DNA of 64,000 nt, taken from Oceanospirillum multiglobuliferum (GTDB lineage: Bacteria > Pseudomonadota > Gammaproteobacteria > Pseudomonadales > Halomonadaceae). The stretch is from NCBI RefSeq assembly GCF_900167095.1, contig NZ_FUXG01000008.1, positions 62,001 through 126,000 on the forward strand, in the 5' to 3' direction. The notes below the pieces were generated by a model. It made no database searches, was not told the origin of the DNA, and worked only from the letters and a program-made list of their open reading frames with translations. A program made the position numbers and the translations under genes. This document shows, piece after piece, positions 26,482-35,589 of this stretch (position 1 is its first letter; each line of letters begins with the position of its first letter).

Positions 26482-26955
26482 ACGAGCTTCGCCATTGGTT
26501 TAGGTTGGGATTGAACCGACACCAGAAGTTAGCTTTTGGCTTCATCAAAAGGTCATAAAAAACCTTTAACGTCTCTGGATATCCCTGTTGTAATTATAAA
26601 TCAGGCACCTCATCTCTGGCCTTGTAACAGACGTAGAGATGTATCTTTTTGTCCATAATGCCTTTGGAATGCCGCGAATTATACGGATTCTAGTCCAAAT
26701 GTCTTGGTATAAAGCGGTAAAAAGCCTTATCAATTTGGCGAATAACACCTCTAAAGTCTTAGATATAACTTACTGTTAATACGTGACATTTTGAAAAATG
26801 TGACTCTACAGCCATTTCTTAGCACTTCAGGCCTGTAGGCTTGTGTAAACAAAAGTCTACAAAAAGAATTGCTAGCCGTATAAATGGCTATAAATGAGTG
26901 TTGCGGCTAAACTGCCAAGCAAATAAGTATTGTTGAGCAAACTAAAGGGGCTTTA
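26482..26955. promoter_or_regulatory. 474-base divergent region between mqo and globin, with a palindrome
   Basis: No credible coding region. The clearest signal is ACATTTT-GA-AAAATGT at 26786-26801, a perfect 7-2-7 inverted repeat flanked by GTGAC direct repeats, 155 bases before the globin start. The layout recalls operators of NO- or redox-sensing regulators that control globin genes, but it is not a match to the NsrR or FNR consensus. The rest has no clear structure. Confidence 0.35.
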
Positions 26956-27369
26956 ATGTCAATTTCCAATAGACAAATTAAGTTGATTCAGAAGAGCTTT
27001 GCTCAAGTTGAACCTATCGCGGATCAAGCTGCTGAGATTTTTTATAGTTATTTATTTAAGTTTGCGCCTCAAGTTCGCCCTATGTTCAAAGGCGATATGA
27101 GCTCGCAAGGTAAAAAGCTGATGGCAACTTTGAAAATAGCCGTAAAAAGCCTTGAGAATTTGGATGCATTAGTTCCAGTGTTACAGAATTTAGCTAAGGG
27201 CCATGTCAAATATGGCGTTAAAGCTGAACACTACACCCCTGTAGGTAATGCACTGCTTTATGCTCTACGAGACGGCTTGGGCGAAGACTTTACTCCAGAG
27301 GTACGCCAAGCGTGGATTGATGCCTATCGTTTAATGGCAAATGTTATGAAAGATGCAGCTTATCACTGA
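26956..27369 (+). CDS. Single-domain globin (Vitreoscilla haemoglobin-like)
   Basis: A 137-residue haem protein of the family that includes Vitreoscilla Hb and the globin domain of flavohaemoglobin. Proximal His is H83 in the LAKGHVKYGVKAEHY segment, which aligns with the VHb F helix. Y30 is near the B10 position and FAPQVRPMF is the C-D region. There is no reductase domain, so it depends on a separate reductase if it acts as an NO dioxygenase; oxygen storage or delivery is the alternative. Start ATG at 26956 follows AAAGGGG. Confidence 0.9.
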   Translation: MSISNRQIKLIQKSFAQVEPIADQAAEIFYSYLFKFAPQVRPMFKGDMSSQGKKLMATLKIAVKSLENLDALVPVLQNLAKGHVKYGVKAEHYTPVGNALLYALRDGLGEDFTPEVRQAWIDAYRLMANVMKDAAYH

Positions 27370-27395
27370 GCATCAAAAGCACCTGATATTCTCGC

Positions 27396-27430
27396 AAAAA
27401 AGCTGTAAATCTAGTGAGTTACAGCTTTTT
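27396..27430. terminator. Bidirectional terminator after the globin gene
   Basis: A 12-bp stem (27397-27408 with 27419-27430), loop of 10, with A-run on the left and T-run on the right. It separates the globin gene from the convergent TIGR02647 gene. Confidence 0.85.
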
Positions 27431-27448
27431 CATGGCTAGTTTAAATGC

Positions 27449-27697
27449 TTATGCAGCTGTAGTTTCTGTCGATAGGATTTGTTTCAATGCTTGTGCATGT
27501 TCAGCCGCTTTTAGACCTAATGAGGTCAGATAGCCACCGTCATGCAAGGTGATAAGCCCTTTGTCAAATAAGCGCTGTGTAGCCGCAACCAGTTCAGCAT
27601 CTGCGCCGGAGTGTACTTTAATGCCTTCTTGCATACTGGACAGATTGAACTGAAGCAAAATGTTCATTTCTTGGTGTTGAGCTTCTGATAGTCGCAT
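27449..27697 (-). CDS. TIGR02647 family protein
   Basis: An 82-residue protein conserved in gammaproteobacteria and resembling TIGR02647: MRLSEAQHQEMNILLQFNLSS, then GIKVHSGADAELVAATQRLFDKGLI (residues about 24-49) and GGYLTSLGLKAAEHAQ. The pattern is that of a small winged-helix fold, so DNA binding is possible but not shown. Free-standing, minus strand, with the globin terminator serving its 3' end. Confidence 0.78.
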   Translation of the reverse strand: MRLSEAQHQEMNILLQFNLSSMQEGIKVHSGADAELVAATQRLFDKGLITLHDGGYLTSLGLKAAEHAQALKQILSTETTAA

Positions 27698-27805
27698 AAA
27701 ATATCCTCTACGTTCTTATTTTTCTCTGGTTTTCCTTCTCTCCGAGAGTAGCACCCTTTTGGGGGGAATCACCAACAATATTATGCAGTTATCAGAAATT
27801 CTTAA

Positions 27806-30800
27806 TTACGCTTTCACAACTTTGTAACGGCTTTCCAGCTGACTAATCCCAAGCCCACCCAGTTTCTGTACCCGTATTTGCACTGGAATACGTTCCTTCA
27901 TCGCTTCGATATGACTAATCACACCTATCATTTTTCCGCTGGCATTTAAGCTGTCTAACGCATCTAGGGCAGTTTCAAGGGTTTCACTGTCAAGGGTGCC
28001 AAAGCCCTCATCTAAAAATAGTGAATCAATTTTCACTTTATGACTGACCATATCCGATAAGGCGAGAGCCAAGGCCAAACTCACTAGAAAACTCTCTCCG
28101 CCCGATAGGGTTTTAATATCGCGCAATACATCTGCCTGCCAAGTATCGATAATAGCCAGCGCTAACTCTTCATCGGCCTTGCGCTGTAATTGGTAGCGAT
28201 TGTGCAACCGCTGCAGTTGTCGATTCGACAGCATGATGAGATGGTCTAAGGTTAGCCCTTGGGCAAAACGACGGAATTTAGCCCCATCTGCCGAACCTAT
28301 TAATTGGTTCAAACGTTCCCAGTCGGCAAGCTGGCTACGTTGTTGATCGATTTGTTCAAAGAGTTGCTGCTGCCCCTGCCTGCGTTGTTGATCGGTGTCG
28401 AGCTGTTGTTGAATCTGCACACTTTGGGTTTTCAGCTGCTCTTGTTGCTGACTTAATTCTGCCAGCTGCTGCTCTAGGGTAAGTTGGGTTTGTAATGTGG
28501 CACAAGCCTGTGCGTGGGTTTGCTGCACCTCCAGTTGCGCTTGATAAAGCGCCTCTGCTTGATGCAAGGCTTTATCGAGTTGCTGTTTTAATTGTTGCAG
28601 TTGCTGTAGCTCATTTTCTGTTAGCAGGGCTTTTTGGTACTCCTCCTCAGTATCAAACGGGCTGGCTTGCAGGGTTTGCTGCCAAGTTTCAATATATTGT
28701 TGCAAAGTTTGTTGGCAGGCTTCATCTTGCAGTGTTAATTGCTCGACTTGGTCGCTCAATTTTTGCGCGGCTAACTGGCTTTTCTGCCACTGTTCACGAC
28801 TTAGGCTTAAGCGGCTTTCTGAATCGGCAACTTGTTCAGCTAAACGGGTGCGCTCTTCTGCAATGCTGGCAGAACCAAAGCTTAACATCCGCGCTTGCTC
28901 AAGCTGCTGTAGCTCCACTTTCTGCGTTTGTGCGCTTTCTTTCAGCTGATTCAGTTCAGGCTGATGCTGTTGTAACTGCAGATCAAGTTGAGTCAGGTTT
29001 TGTATCACCAGTTCATGCTGATGCTGCAATGCCTGATATTGCGTTTGATTGGCTTTAAATTGATCACAATCTAATTGACGAGTTTGTAACCATATCTCAG
29101 CTTTATCCGTCGTTGGCAGTGTTAAACCATAAACACTGAGTTGCGTTTGTAATGCTGACTCCAGTGTTGTGAGTTCATCCTGCGCACTGGTTTGCAATGC
29201 CTGTTGGTGCTTGATCTGCTGCTGCACAGAAGCAATATCAAGTTGCTGGCTATTGGTTTGATGCTCTAGTATCTGTAGATTTTTTTGCAGCTCAAAAAGG
29301 GTCTGCTGATTAGTTTGATACTGTTGCCATTGCTGGCTGAGCCGAACTTGTACCTCATGCCGCTGCGTTAACTCAGTGCTGAACTGGATGAAAGCCTGCT
29401 CAAAGCCTTCCTTATTTTCTAGAGCTAAGCAGGCTTGTGATTCGCTAGAGAGCGCCACTACTTGTGAGTTCCACTGTTGCGACAATTGCTGTAGCTGAGC
29501 CTTTAGTCTCTGCTGCTCGGTGTCAGCTTGCTGTAGGCTGAAGTTTAATCGCTCTATCGCTTGTTTATTACTATGACCCTCTTGCTCTAGCTGCTCTAAG
29601 GCGAGCTTTTGAGTCTTCAAGCGCTGCTCTGTTTCCGAGGATTCAATCTGCTGATAAGCCTCTACCGCAGGATGCTGACAGGAGCCACAGAGTGGACAAG
29701 GGCTGTCGGGTTGTAAACGGGCGCGCTCAGCTTGCAGACTGTTAATCAGCTTTTCTTGCGCCAGTAGGCGCTCAAGATCTTGAACTTGCTGCTTGCACTG
29801 CTTGTAATCAGCGCGTAATTTCTCTTGTTGTTGCTGTTTTTCTAATAACGCGGAGCGGTCAATGTGCTGCTGTTGTTCTAGCGCACGTAGCTGCTGCTCT
29901 AGCGGCTGATACTGTTCAACAGCCTGTTGCAGTTTTAACCAAACAGACTCTAGCTTTTGCTGTTGTTGCCAGCGCTCTACACTAAGTTGTGCCTGTTGTT
30001 GTAGAGTTGAGCTTTCCCCCTGCTGTTGAACTTTGAGCTGTATAGGCTGTAGCTCAAAGCGAGCTTGAGTCAGTTTATGCTCAAGATTGGTTAAGGGTAT
30101 TGTTTTGCTGTTTAGCGTTTGCTCAAGCGTTTGTAAATTACGCAGGCTTTCATGCAAGCTGTGCTCTATTTTCTGACGTGTTTTCAGTTGCTGCTGCCAG
30201 TGCGGCAGTTGTTCTGCCATAGCCTGCTGTGCTTGATGCTGTTGTAGAAACGCAGCTAATTGAACAAGCTGAGCACTGATACGTTGCTCTGTATTAAAAG
30301 CCTCTGTACGGCTCTCTTCGGTTTTGGCACACAGTTCTTCCTGCTTTGTTACTTGCGCCATCAACACCTGTTGCTGCTGTGTTAAAACTTGGATTTTCTG
30401 ATCCAGTGGCACCATGATGGTGTCAATTTCTTGCTCTGCTTTTACCTTATGCGCTTTGTCTGCGGCTAAAGCCTGCTCAGCTCGGGTGAGTTGTTGCTGG
30501 TACTGAACTTGTTCGGCCTTGCTTTGAATTTGCTGTTGCTGAACACGAATAAGCTCATTCTTTAGTGTTTGACTTAAGCTGTGTTGCTTTTGTAGCTGTT
30601 CAAATAGAGGCTTTAACTTTTGCGCAGGGGCATGAGCAGCTAAACGACCAAACGCGGGGGCCTGTTCGTGCAATGCCTGTTTGGCTTTTTCTAAGGTTTG
30701 TTGATGTTGCTCAAGCTGCACTGTGCTCTGGTTTAAATCGAGCCACAATTTAATTTCACGCTGAGCACTACTGATATTAGGCGTTAAAAGCGCTAGTTCA

Positions 30801-31486
30801 TTTTTTTTCTGTGATAATGTATCCGTAAGATCTGCAAGTTGCTCAGCGCTGAACAGTTCGACCCCTTCGGCTTTTGCTTGTAAGCGCTCTAAGGCGTTTT
30901 TTTCTATTTTGCAATTTTCAAACACCTGCTTTGAAACCGCACCATAGATTTCAGTCCCCGTGAGCTCTTCTAGTAAGTCTGCCCGCTCATTGGCACTGGC
31001 ATTTAAAAAGGCTGAGAAGCGACCTTGCGCTAACATCATTGACTTGGTGAAGCGGGCAAAATCGAGTCCGGTTAGGGTTTCCATTAAAGCCAGTTTATCT
31101 TTCAGGCTGCTGGCTAAAATTTTACCGCTGCTATCCGCCAGCTCAACCTTTGGCGCTTGCAGCTTACCTTCTGCACTATTTCTGGCTCGCCGTTGAGACC
31201 AGTAAGCACGATACTGCTGGCCTTGCACCTCAAATTCCACCTCTGCTTCTGACTCTGAAGTGTGGCGCGTCATCGACTCATTCTGAGAGGCGTTAATCTG
31301 TTGCAGGCGAGGTGTTTGGTGATACAGCGCTAAACAAATGGCATCAAGTAGGGTGGTTTTTCCAGCACCAGTAGCGCCTACAATGGCAAATAAGCTGCTG
31401 TTGTCAAAAGGAGCTTGGGTAAAGTCAATCTGCCACTCCCCTTTAAGCGCGTTAATATTTTTTAGACGTAGGCGTAATATTCTCAC
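27806..31486 (-). CDS. sbcC: Exonuclease SbcC
   Basis: Rad50-type ATPase of 1226 residues that partners SbcD to open and cleave hairpins and cruciforms during replication. The N-terminal Walker A is VGATGAGKTTLLDAI (residues about 36-50). Two very long Gln-rich coiled-coil arms flank the zinc hook C597-P-L-C600. The C-terminal head has the signature LSGGESFLVSLALALALSD and Walker B with LFLDEGFGTLD. It overlaps sbcD by 4 bases. The extreme Gln content of the arms explains the long spurious open frames on the opposite strand. Confidence 0.96.
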   Translation of the reverse strand: MRILRLRLKNINALKGEWQIDFTQAPFDNSSLFAIVGATGAGKTTLLDAICLALYHQTPRLQQINASQNESMTRHTSESEAEVEFEVQGQQYRAYWSQRRARNSAEGKLQAPKVELADSSGKILASSLKDKLALMETLTGLDFARFTKSMMLAQGRFSAFLNASANERADLLEELTGTEIYGAVSKQVFENCKIEKNALERLQAKAEGVELFSAEQLADLTDTLSQKKNELALLTPNISSAQREIKLWLDLNQSTVQLEQHQQTLEKAKQALHEQAPAFGRLAAHAPAQKLKPLFEQLQKQHSLSQTLKNELIRVQQQQIQSKAEQVQYQQQLTRAEQALAADKAHKVKAEQEIDTIMVPLDQKIQVLTQQQQVLMAQVTKQEELCAKTEESRTEAFNTEQRISAQLVQLAAFLQQHQAQQAMAEQLPHWQQQLKTRQKIEHSLHESLRNLQTLEQTLNSKTIPLTNLEHKLTQARFELQPIQLKVQQQGESSTLQQQAQLSVERWQQQQKLESVWLKLQQAVEQYQPLEQQLRALEQQQHIDRSALLEKQQQQEKLRADYKQCKQQVQDLERLLAQEKLINSLQAERARLQPDSPCPLCGSCQHPAVEAYQQIESSETEQRLKTQKLALEQLEQEGHSNKQAIERLNFSLQQADTEQQRLKAQLQQLSQQWNSQVVALSSESQACLALENKEGFEQAFIQFSTELTQRHEVQVRLSQQWQQYQTNQQTLFELQKNLQILEHQTNSQQLDIASVQQQIKHQQALQTSAQDELTTLESALQTQLSVYGLTLPTTDKAEIWLQTRQLDCDQFKANQTQYQALQHQHELVIQNLTQLDLQLQQHQPELNQLKESAQTQKVELQQLEQARMLSFGSASIAEERTRLAEQVADSESRLSLSREQWQKSQLAAQKLSDQVEQLTLQDEACQQTLQQYIETWQQTLQASPFDTEEEYQKALLTENELQQLQQLKQQLDKALHQAEALYQAQLEVQQTHAQACATLQTQLTLEQQLAELSQQQEQLKTQSVQIQQQLDTDQQRRQGQQQLFEQIDQQRSQLADWERLNQLIGSADGAKFRRFAQGLTLDHLIMLSNRQLQRLHNRYQLQRKADEELALAIIDTWQADVLRDIKTLSGGESFLVSLALALALSDMVSHKVKIDSLFLDEGFGTLDSETLETALDALDSLNASGKMIGVISHIEAMKERIPVQIRVQKLGGLGISQLESRYKVVKA

Positions 31487-32760
31487 AACGCATCTCCTTG
31501 CATTGTGCTTTGCGCAGTGTCTTGCAGCTGCTCTAGAGCTTGCTTAAAGCAAACTCGTAGGCGCGCTTGATATTGTTCATTCAATAGGGGGTCTTCAAGG
31601 CTAGGCTCTTGTTGCAGACGACGGTCAAATACTTCTTCAACGCTTAATTCATGCAACTGTTCTTGTTGTTGTGCTGTTATAGTTTGGTTTTTTAGAGCCC
31701 GCTCTCGACGTATCAACAAGACTTCAACGGGTAAGTCTGCGCAAAAAGCTTCTATTCTGGGCTGTAAGTCAGAGAGGTAATCTTGGTAGCTGATCACAAG
31801 ATCCAGCCAAATATCAACACCTGCACCTATTGATGAATGATCACTTACCAGTTGTTCTATTTGTCGTTCAATGCTGACAAGATCGCCTTTTAAACTTTGC
31901 ATGGGCTGGAAACAGGGGACTTCAATCGGGGTCACAGCGGTCAAAGCCCCCTCGCTGAAATCAACTTGTAAGATTGATTTGGCTTGTGTGCACTCGTCAA
32001 AACTCAGCATAAAAGGTGAACCGCTGTAACGGATATGATCACTTTTGGCCACCGCTTGGCTTCTGTGAATATGCCCAAGGGCAATATAGTCCGCAGGCGG
32101 AAAGGCCGAGGCTGGGAAGGCTTCTAAGCTGCCAATATAGATCTCACGCACTGAGTTTGAAGTGCTAGCCCCTACTGTGGTGAGGTGCCCAGTTGCGATA
32201 ATTGGTAGCTTGTGTGGCTGCTCGTTATTTTTGGCCTGCGCCTGTTGAAACAGTTGTTGATAGTAGTCCGCAATTGCGTACTGCAAAGTCTGTTGTTTAT
32301 CTTCCGCTGTCTGGCCAGCTTGGCTTAGCACCAAATCTTTGGCGCGAATAAAAGGAACCGCACACAACCATGCCCCGAGTTTCCCCATTCGTGTTGAGAG
32401 CGGAATCAGGGTACTAGGATCTGTTTCGGAACGGTCAATGCCTGTGACCAGATAAGCCCCTAAGCGACGAAATAGCGCTTGAGACTCGTTCAGCACTGCC
32501 ACTGAGTCATGATTACCCGCCAGTAAAACCAAAGTGCAGCCAGCGGTGGTTAATTTTAAGACAAACTCATTCAGCAGGGTGCGTGCATAACTGGGCGGTG
32601 TTCCAGTATCAAACAGATCTCCTGCCACAACTAAACAATCAATCTGCAAGGTTTCAATCTGTTGCAATAACCAATCTAAAAACGCGCTTTGCTCATGCAA
32701 ACGCGTTTTACCATAAAAATACTGGCCTAAATGCCAATCTGAAGTATGTAGAATGCGCAT
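31483..32760 (-). CDS. sbcD: Exonuclease SbcD
   Basis: Mre11-type Mn-dependent nuclease of 425 residues, catalytic subunit of SbcCD. Metallophosphoesterase motifs are intact: HTSDWHLGQ, VAGDLFDTG, LAGNHDS, ATGHLT and ALGHIHRSQ. The C-terminal part would bind the base of the SbcC coiled coils. It is upstream of and overlaps sbcC, the standard order. Confidence 0.96.
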   Translation of the reverse strand: MRILHTSDWHLGQYFYGKTRLHEQSAFLDWLLQQIETLQIDCLVVAGDLFDTGTPPSYARTLLNEFVLKLTTAGCTLVLLAGNHDSVAVLNESQALFRRLGAYLVTGIDRSETDPSTLIPLSTRMGKLGAWLCAVPFIRAKDLVLSQAGQTAEDKQQTLQYAIADYYQQLFQQAQAKNNEQPHKLPIIATGHLTTVGASTSNSVREIYIGSLEAFPASAFPPADYIALGHIHRSQAVAKSDHIRYSGSPFMLSFDECTQAKSILQVDFSEGALTAVTPIEVPCFQPMQSLKGDLVSIERQIEQLVSDHSSIGAGVDIWLDLVISYQDYLSDLQPRIEAFCADLPVEVLLIRRERALKNQTITAQQQEQLHELSVEEVFDRRLQQEPSLEDPLLNEQYQARLRVCFKQALEQLQDTAQSTMQGDAL

Positions 32761-32852
32761 TGCGATCCCTTGCAGAGTGTCAAATGATAAATGCAGTTGC
32801 CCTGCTAATGGCTTAGTTTTATGGCTATTGGCAGCGATAAACTCTGATCAAA

Positions 32853-33326
32853 TTAAGGTTTTAAGCCAACTTGCACTTGGCCATTGTCAAAAAATTGCGC
32901 CACTTGCTTACGCTTGCGACCGACTAAAATAGGGCCGTCATCCATAAACAGAAAGTTTTTCCAATATTTTTTGAAGATCAACCAAGTCGTTTCAATAACA
33001 TGGTCACTTTCATAACAAAAATATACCACCGTATTATCCTCCCACTGTAGATGGTCGGCTAGTAACTCTGGCAGGTCGTTATTGTCACTTTCCCAGCGCT
33101 TCTGCCAGTCCACACTTTCTAACCAAGTGGCGGTATCATAAGCCCAGTCTCCTTTTTGAAACTCAGAGTAGTGCTCACTTAACTCACTAATTTGTGTTTG
33201 CCAAAGTTGTGAGGCACGGTGAGGCGTCATCGGCTTGATAAGAGGCAGATCGGCCTCATCAACAGGAAGATCTTTATGGCGAAAAATCCATGCTTTGCTG
33301 TATTCAGTTAAAGGGATGTAACTCAT
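32853..33326 (-). CDS. DUF2947 family protein
   Basis: A 157-residue cytoplasmic protein matching the DUF2947 pattern (MSYIPLTEYSKAWIFRHKDLP, then PLIKPMTPHRASQLW and FKKYWKNFLFMDDGPILVGRK). The family is known mainly from Vibrio and marine gammaproteobacteria and has no assigned function. It is rich in Trp and acidic residues. It precedes sbcD on the minus strand, with a 92-base gap, and probably has its own promoter. Confidence 0.82.
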   Translation of the reverse strand: MSYIPLTEYSKAWIFRHKDLPVDEADLPLIKPMTPHRASQLWQTQISELSEHYSEFQKGDWAYDTATWLESVDWQKRWESDNNDLPELLADHLQWEDNTVVYFCYESDHVIETTWLIFKKYWKNFLFMDDGPILVGRKRKQVAQFFDNGQVQVGLKP

Positions 33327-33439
33327 CTTGGTCTCGGTTTATTTGGCAATAAGACTTAAAGCAATAAAGCTTGTCGTACGCTGTAAACAACCGCGTTTCA
33401 ACAAGCTTGTATGACTGGAAAGTAGGAAGTGTAAGCAGC

Positions 33440-34279
33440 TTACGGCTCACTTTTAGCAATAGCCCCTTTTTCGATACCTTCATAAGCACGTACTCGGGTA
33501 TTGGGCTGGTTGATCTGCTCACAAATAAAACGTGCAATCAACTCCACTGTGGTATCTGTGGGCATCAGTGTGCAAATTGACTTGGGCACTGTAATTTCAA
33601 AGTGCCCTTGGTTGGCTTGATAGGCGAAAGTCAGGCTGTGATCATCTTCTGCTTTGATATCTTCAACTGTGCCGATGTAACCATTTTTTAATTGCTTCGC
33701 CCACTGTGTTTCTAAAGCTGTATTGCGCTGGCCTGCAGTTAAAATTTCAATTTGTGAGCGATGCCCGTGTGCAATGCGCTGGCAGTTGCCTTCATGTTTT
33801 TTAAGGCCATGACTGTAATGATAATAGGCTTGTTCACTGGGCAGTTTTTCAGCATGTAGAAAAAAACGTACCGACTGAACATTAGGCGGTAAAACAGCAC
33901 GAGCAGACTGCTCCAACCAGTAAGCAACAGTTTCAGCACTGATGCGCTCTACGGCTAAACGCTGTACCGCACAATGCGGGCTTTTATGAATAAAAGTACC
34001 CACTTGGCTTTGAAACCGAAGGCTAAGTTGATCCTCGCACTCTTGTATTAATTGATAACTTGGAGCGCTCTCTGGCACCAGCAAGGCATGATCAACGGTG
34101 CTGTCGATCAACTTTTTTAACGTTTTTTTAACATGGCTAAAGTCAAACAACATTCCTTGTTCATTCAGCTCACCATCTAGTTCAACATCCACATACCAAC
34201 TCTCGCCCACTAAGCCAAGTTGATCATCAAGATAAGAGCAGTCAATAACAGTCAGTTGTCTAACAAAAAGCGTGGTCAT
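33440..34279 (-). CDS. Two-domain 6-pyruvoyl-tetrahydropterin synthase-like protein
   Basis: A 279-residue protein made of two T-fold halves related to QueD/PTPS. The second half (about 115-270) keeps the zinc and catalytic elements: C-x3-AHGHRSQIEI, TTVELIARFI and YEGIEKGA. The first half keeps LFDFSHVKKTL and VDHALLVPE, but GLVGESWYVDVEL replaces the LHGHSYRVEV zinc motif. It is therefore probably a fused homolog with one active site. Normal QueD is 120-140 residues. Queuosine or pterin synthesis is possible; the other queuosine genes are absent here. Confidence 0.72.
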   Translation of the reverse strand: MTTLFVRQLTVIDCSYLDDQLGLVGESWYVDVELDGELNEQGMLFDFSHVKKTLKKLIDSTVDHALLVPESAPSYQLIQECEDQLSLRFQSQVGTFIHKSPHCAVQRLAVERISAETVAYWLEQSARAVLPPNVQSVRFFLHAEKLPSEQAYYHYSHGLKKHEGNCQRIAHGHRSQIEILTAGQRNTALETQWAKQLKNGYIGTVEDIKAEDDHSLTFAYQANQGHFEITVPKSICTLMPTDTTVELIARFICEQINQPNTRVRAYEGIEKGAIAKSEP

Positions 34280-34419
34280 AAAAAGTGATATTCCTAGAGC
34301 CTATGCTGTAATAAGTGATGTGACAGATGCAAATCAATAAAGCTGATTGTACTTGTTTTTATGGACTGCCGCACATGCTGAACATGTCTTCATCTAAAGC
34401 TTAAATCAAGACTGTACTG

Positions 34420-35262
34420 CTACAAGCTATTTTTTGGGTGTTGGGCTAATGCGCGAATATCTTCACGTAATGCAGCAACTTGCATTTCAGAACGCTCATA
34501 AAGCTTTCTAATTTGACTTAGCTCATCTTTATAAGTCTTATTTTCTTCAGTTAATCTTTTGATTTCATTGGCTTGCTCCATCGAAAGCTCTAAAGCCCAA
34601 CGGCGATGTGCCTGGTCAGCTTTTAAAGCATCTTCTTTGATCGAGAGATCATACTGCAGATCTGATATTTCCTTTTGCAGTTGTTTAATTCTTACTTCTG
34701 ATTCGGTGTCAAAATCTAAAGCAGCATCAGGTTTAGGCGTGCTAAATTTAGACGTATTGACTGAGTTTACAATTGAGCTATTGCCATACAGCGCCTGCAA
34801 AGACCTATTTTTTATTTCAGACTCTAGCAATCTAACTTTCTCATCCATCTGTCTTTGAAGCTGTGCATTCTGCTTTAACGCTTGGTTCCGCTCATCTGCC
34901 AACCTTTCATAAGCTAACTTTTTTTCGCTGAGCTGTTCAGAAAGCGCTTTAATTTGCACTTTATCCTGTTGAGACTCTGCCTCCAGTAAATTAATGTCTT
35001 TCTGTTTGGCTAGCCATAAATCACGCCACACCTGATCTATAGCGCAAGTTAAAGCCTGTTTTACCGATTCGGGAGGTGTAGGAATGGCTGGGGGATTCAA
35101 CGTAGAGGTATAAGATTGGAGCGCTTCAACCGCCTGCTCAAACGACCCGCCCACTTGGTGCTTTAGCATATTTGCAGTTAATGACTCTAACGGCTTACCT
35201 TCTGATAACCAGCTGTTGATCTGTTCAAAGTAGCTTTCTTTTGGCATTGTAGACTGCGACAT
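34420..35262 (-). CDS. Coiled-coil protein with KfrA_N-like N-terminus
   Basis: A 280-residue cytoplasmic protein. The first 60 residues (YFEQINSWLSEGKP, then LKHQVGGSFEQAVEALQSY) resemble the KfrA_N helix-turn-helix, and a coiled coil covers about 95-175 and 205-275. The ATG at 35262 has GGGAGG 7 bases upstream; a longer frame from 35316 is rejected for lack of one. It diverges from znuA across a region with a candidate Zur site. I do not recognise it as a named protein; a nucleoid-binding role is inferred from architecture only. Confidence 0.65.
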   Translation of the reverse strand: MSQSTMPKESYFEQINSWLSEGKPLESLTANMLKHQVGGSFEQAVEALQSYTSTLNPPAIPTPPESVKQALTCAIDQVWRDLWLAKQKDINLLEAESQQDKVQIKALSEQLSEKKLAYERLADERNQALKQNAQLQRQMDEKVRLLESEIKNRSLQALYGNSSIVNSVNTSKFSTPKPDAALDFDTESEVRIKQLQKEISDLQYDLSIKEDALKADQAHRRWALELSMEQANEIKRLTEENKTYKDELSQIRKLYERSEMQVAALREDIRALAQHPKNSL

Positions 35263-35417
35263 TAGTAGACCTCCCGTTAATCTAATAAAAAATCTGGTGA
35301 ATAGTTTACATACCAACCTATCTGTGACGAATCCATATCGCTATTTTTTCCAACTTATCTTTTTAGTATCTACTCCCAAGCCCTCATTGAAACACTAGAT
35401 AACCAAGGAATTTTGTA

Positions 35418-35442
35418 GGCATTATGGTATCATAGTAACATT
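35418..35442. promoter_or_regulatory. Candidate Zur box upstream of znuA
   Basis: Read on the minus strand, AATGTTACTATGATACCATA resembles the gammaproteobacterial Zur consensus, AATGTTATA-N-TATAACATT: the AATGTTA arm is exact and the other arm is 5 of 7. It lies about 150 bases before the znuA ATG, where zinc-loaded Zur would repress the operon. Confidence 0.5.
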
Positions 35443-35589
35443 CAAAAAATTTTTGGCGGCCTGCTCATTCAGGCTGTTTTTTTGGGCTTAAATAGCGTCA
35501 ATACAGCGGCGCATTTCGCTATGATCACTTGGAGAGTTAGGGTGCGCGATCTACAGACTATTAGTGCAAAAGTTGTACATGAAAACCGA

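Noticed and set aside
26498-26530. On the minus strand a GGTTCAATCCC stretch like a tRNA T-arm in the mqo leader
   Set aside because: The T stem has a mismatch, no matching acceptor, anticodon or D arm is found upstream, so it is a chance match.
28495-29058. 187-residue open frame on the plus strand
   Set aside because: It lies wholly inside sbcC on the opposite strand and is caused by the Gln-rich coiled-coil codons; no ribosome site and no family resemblance.
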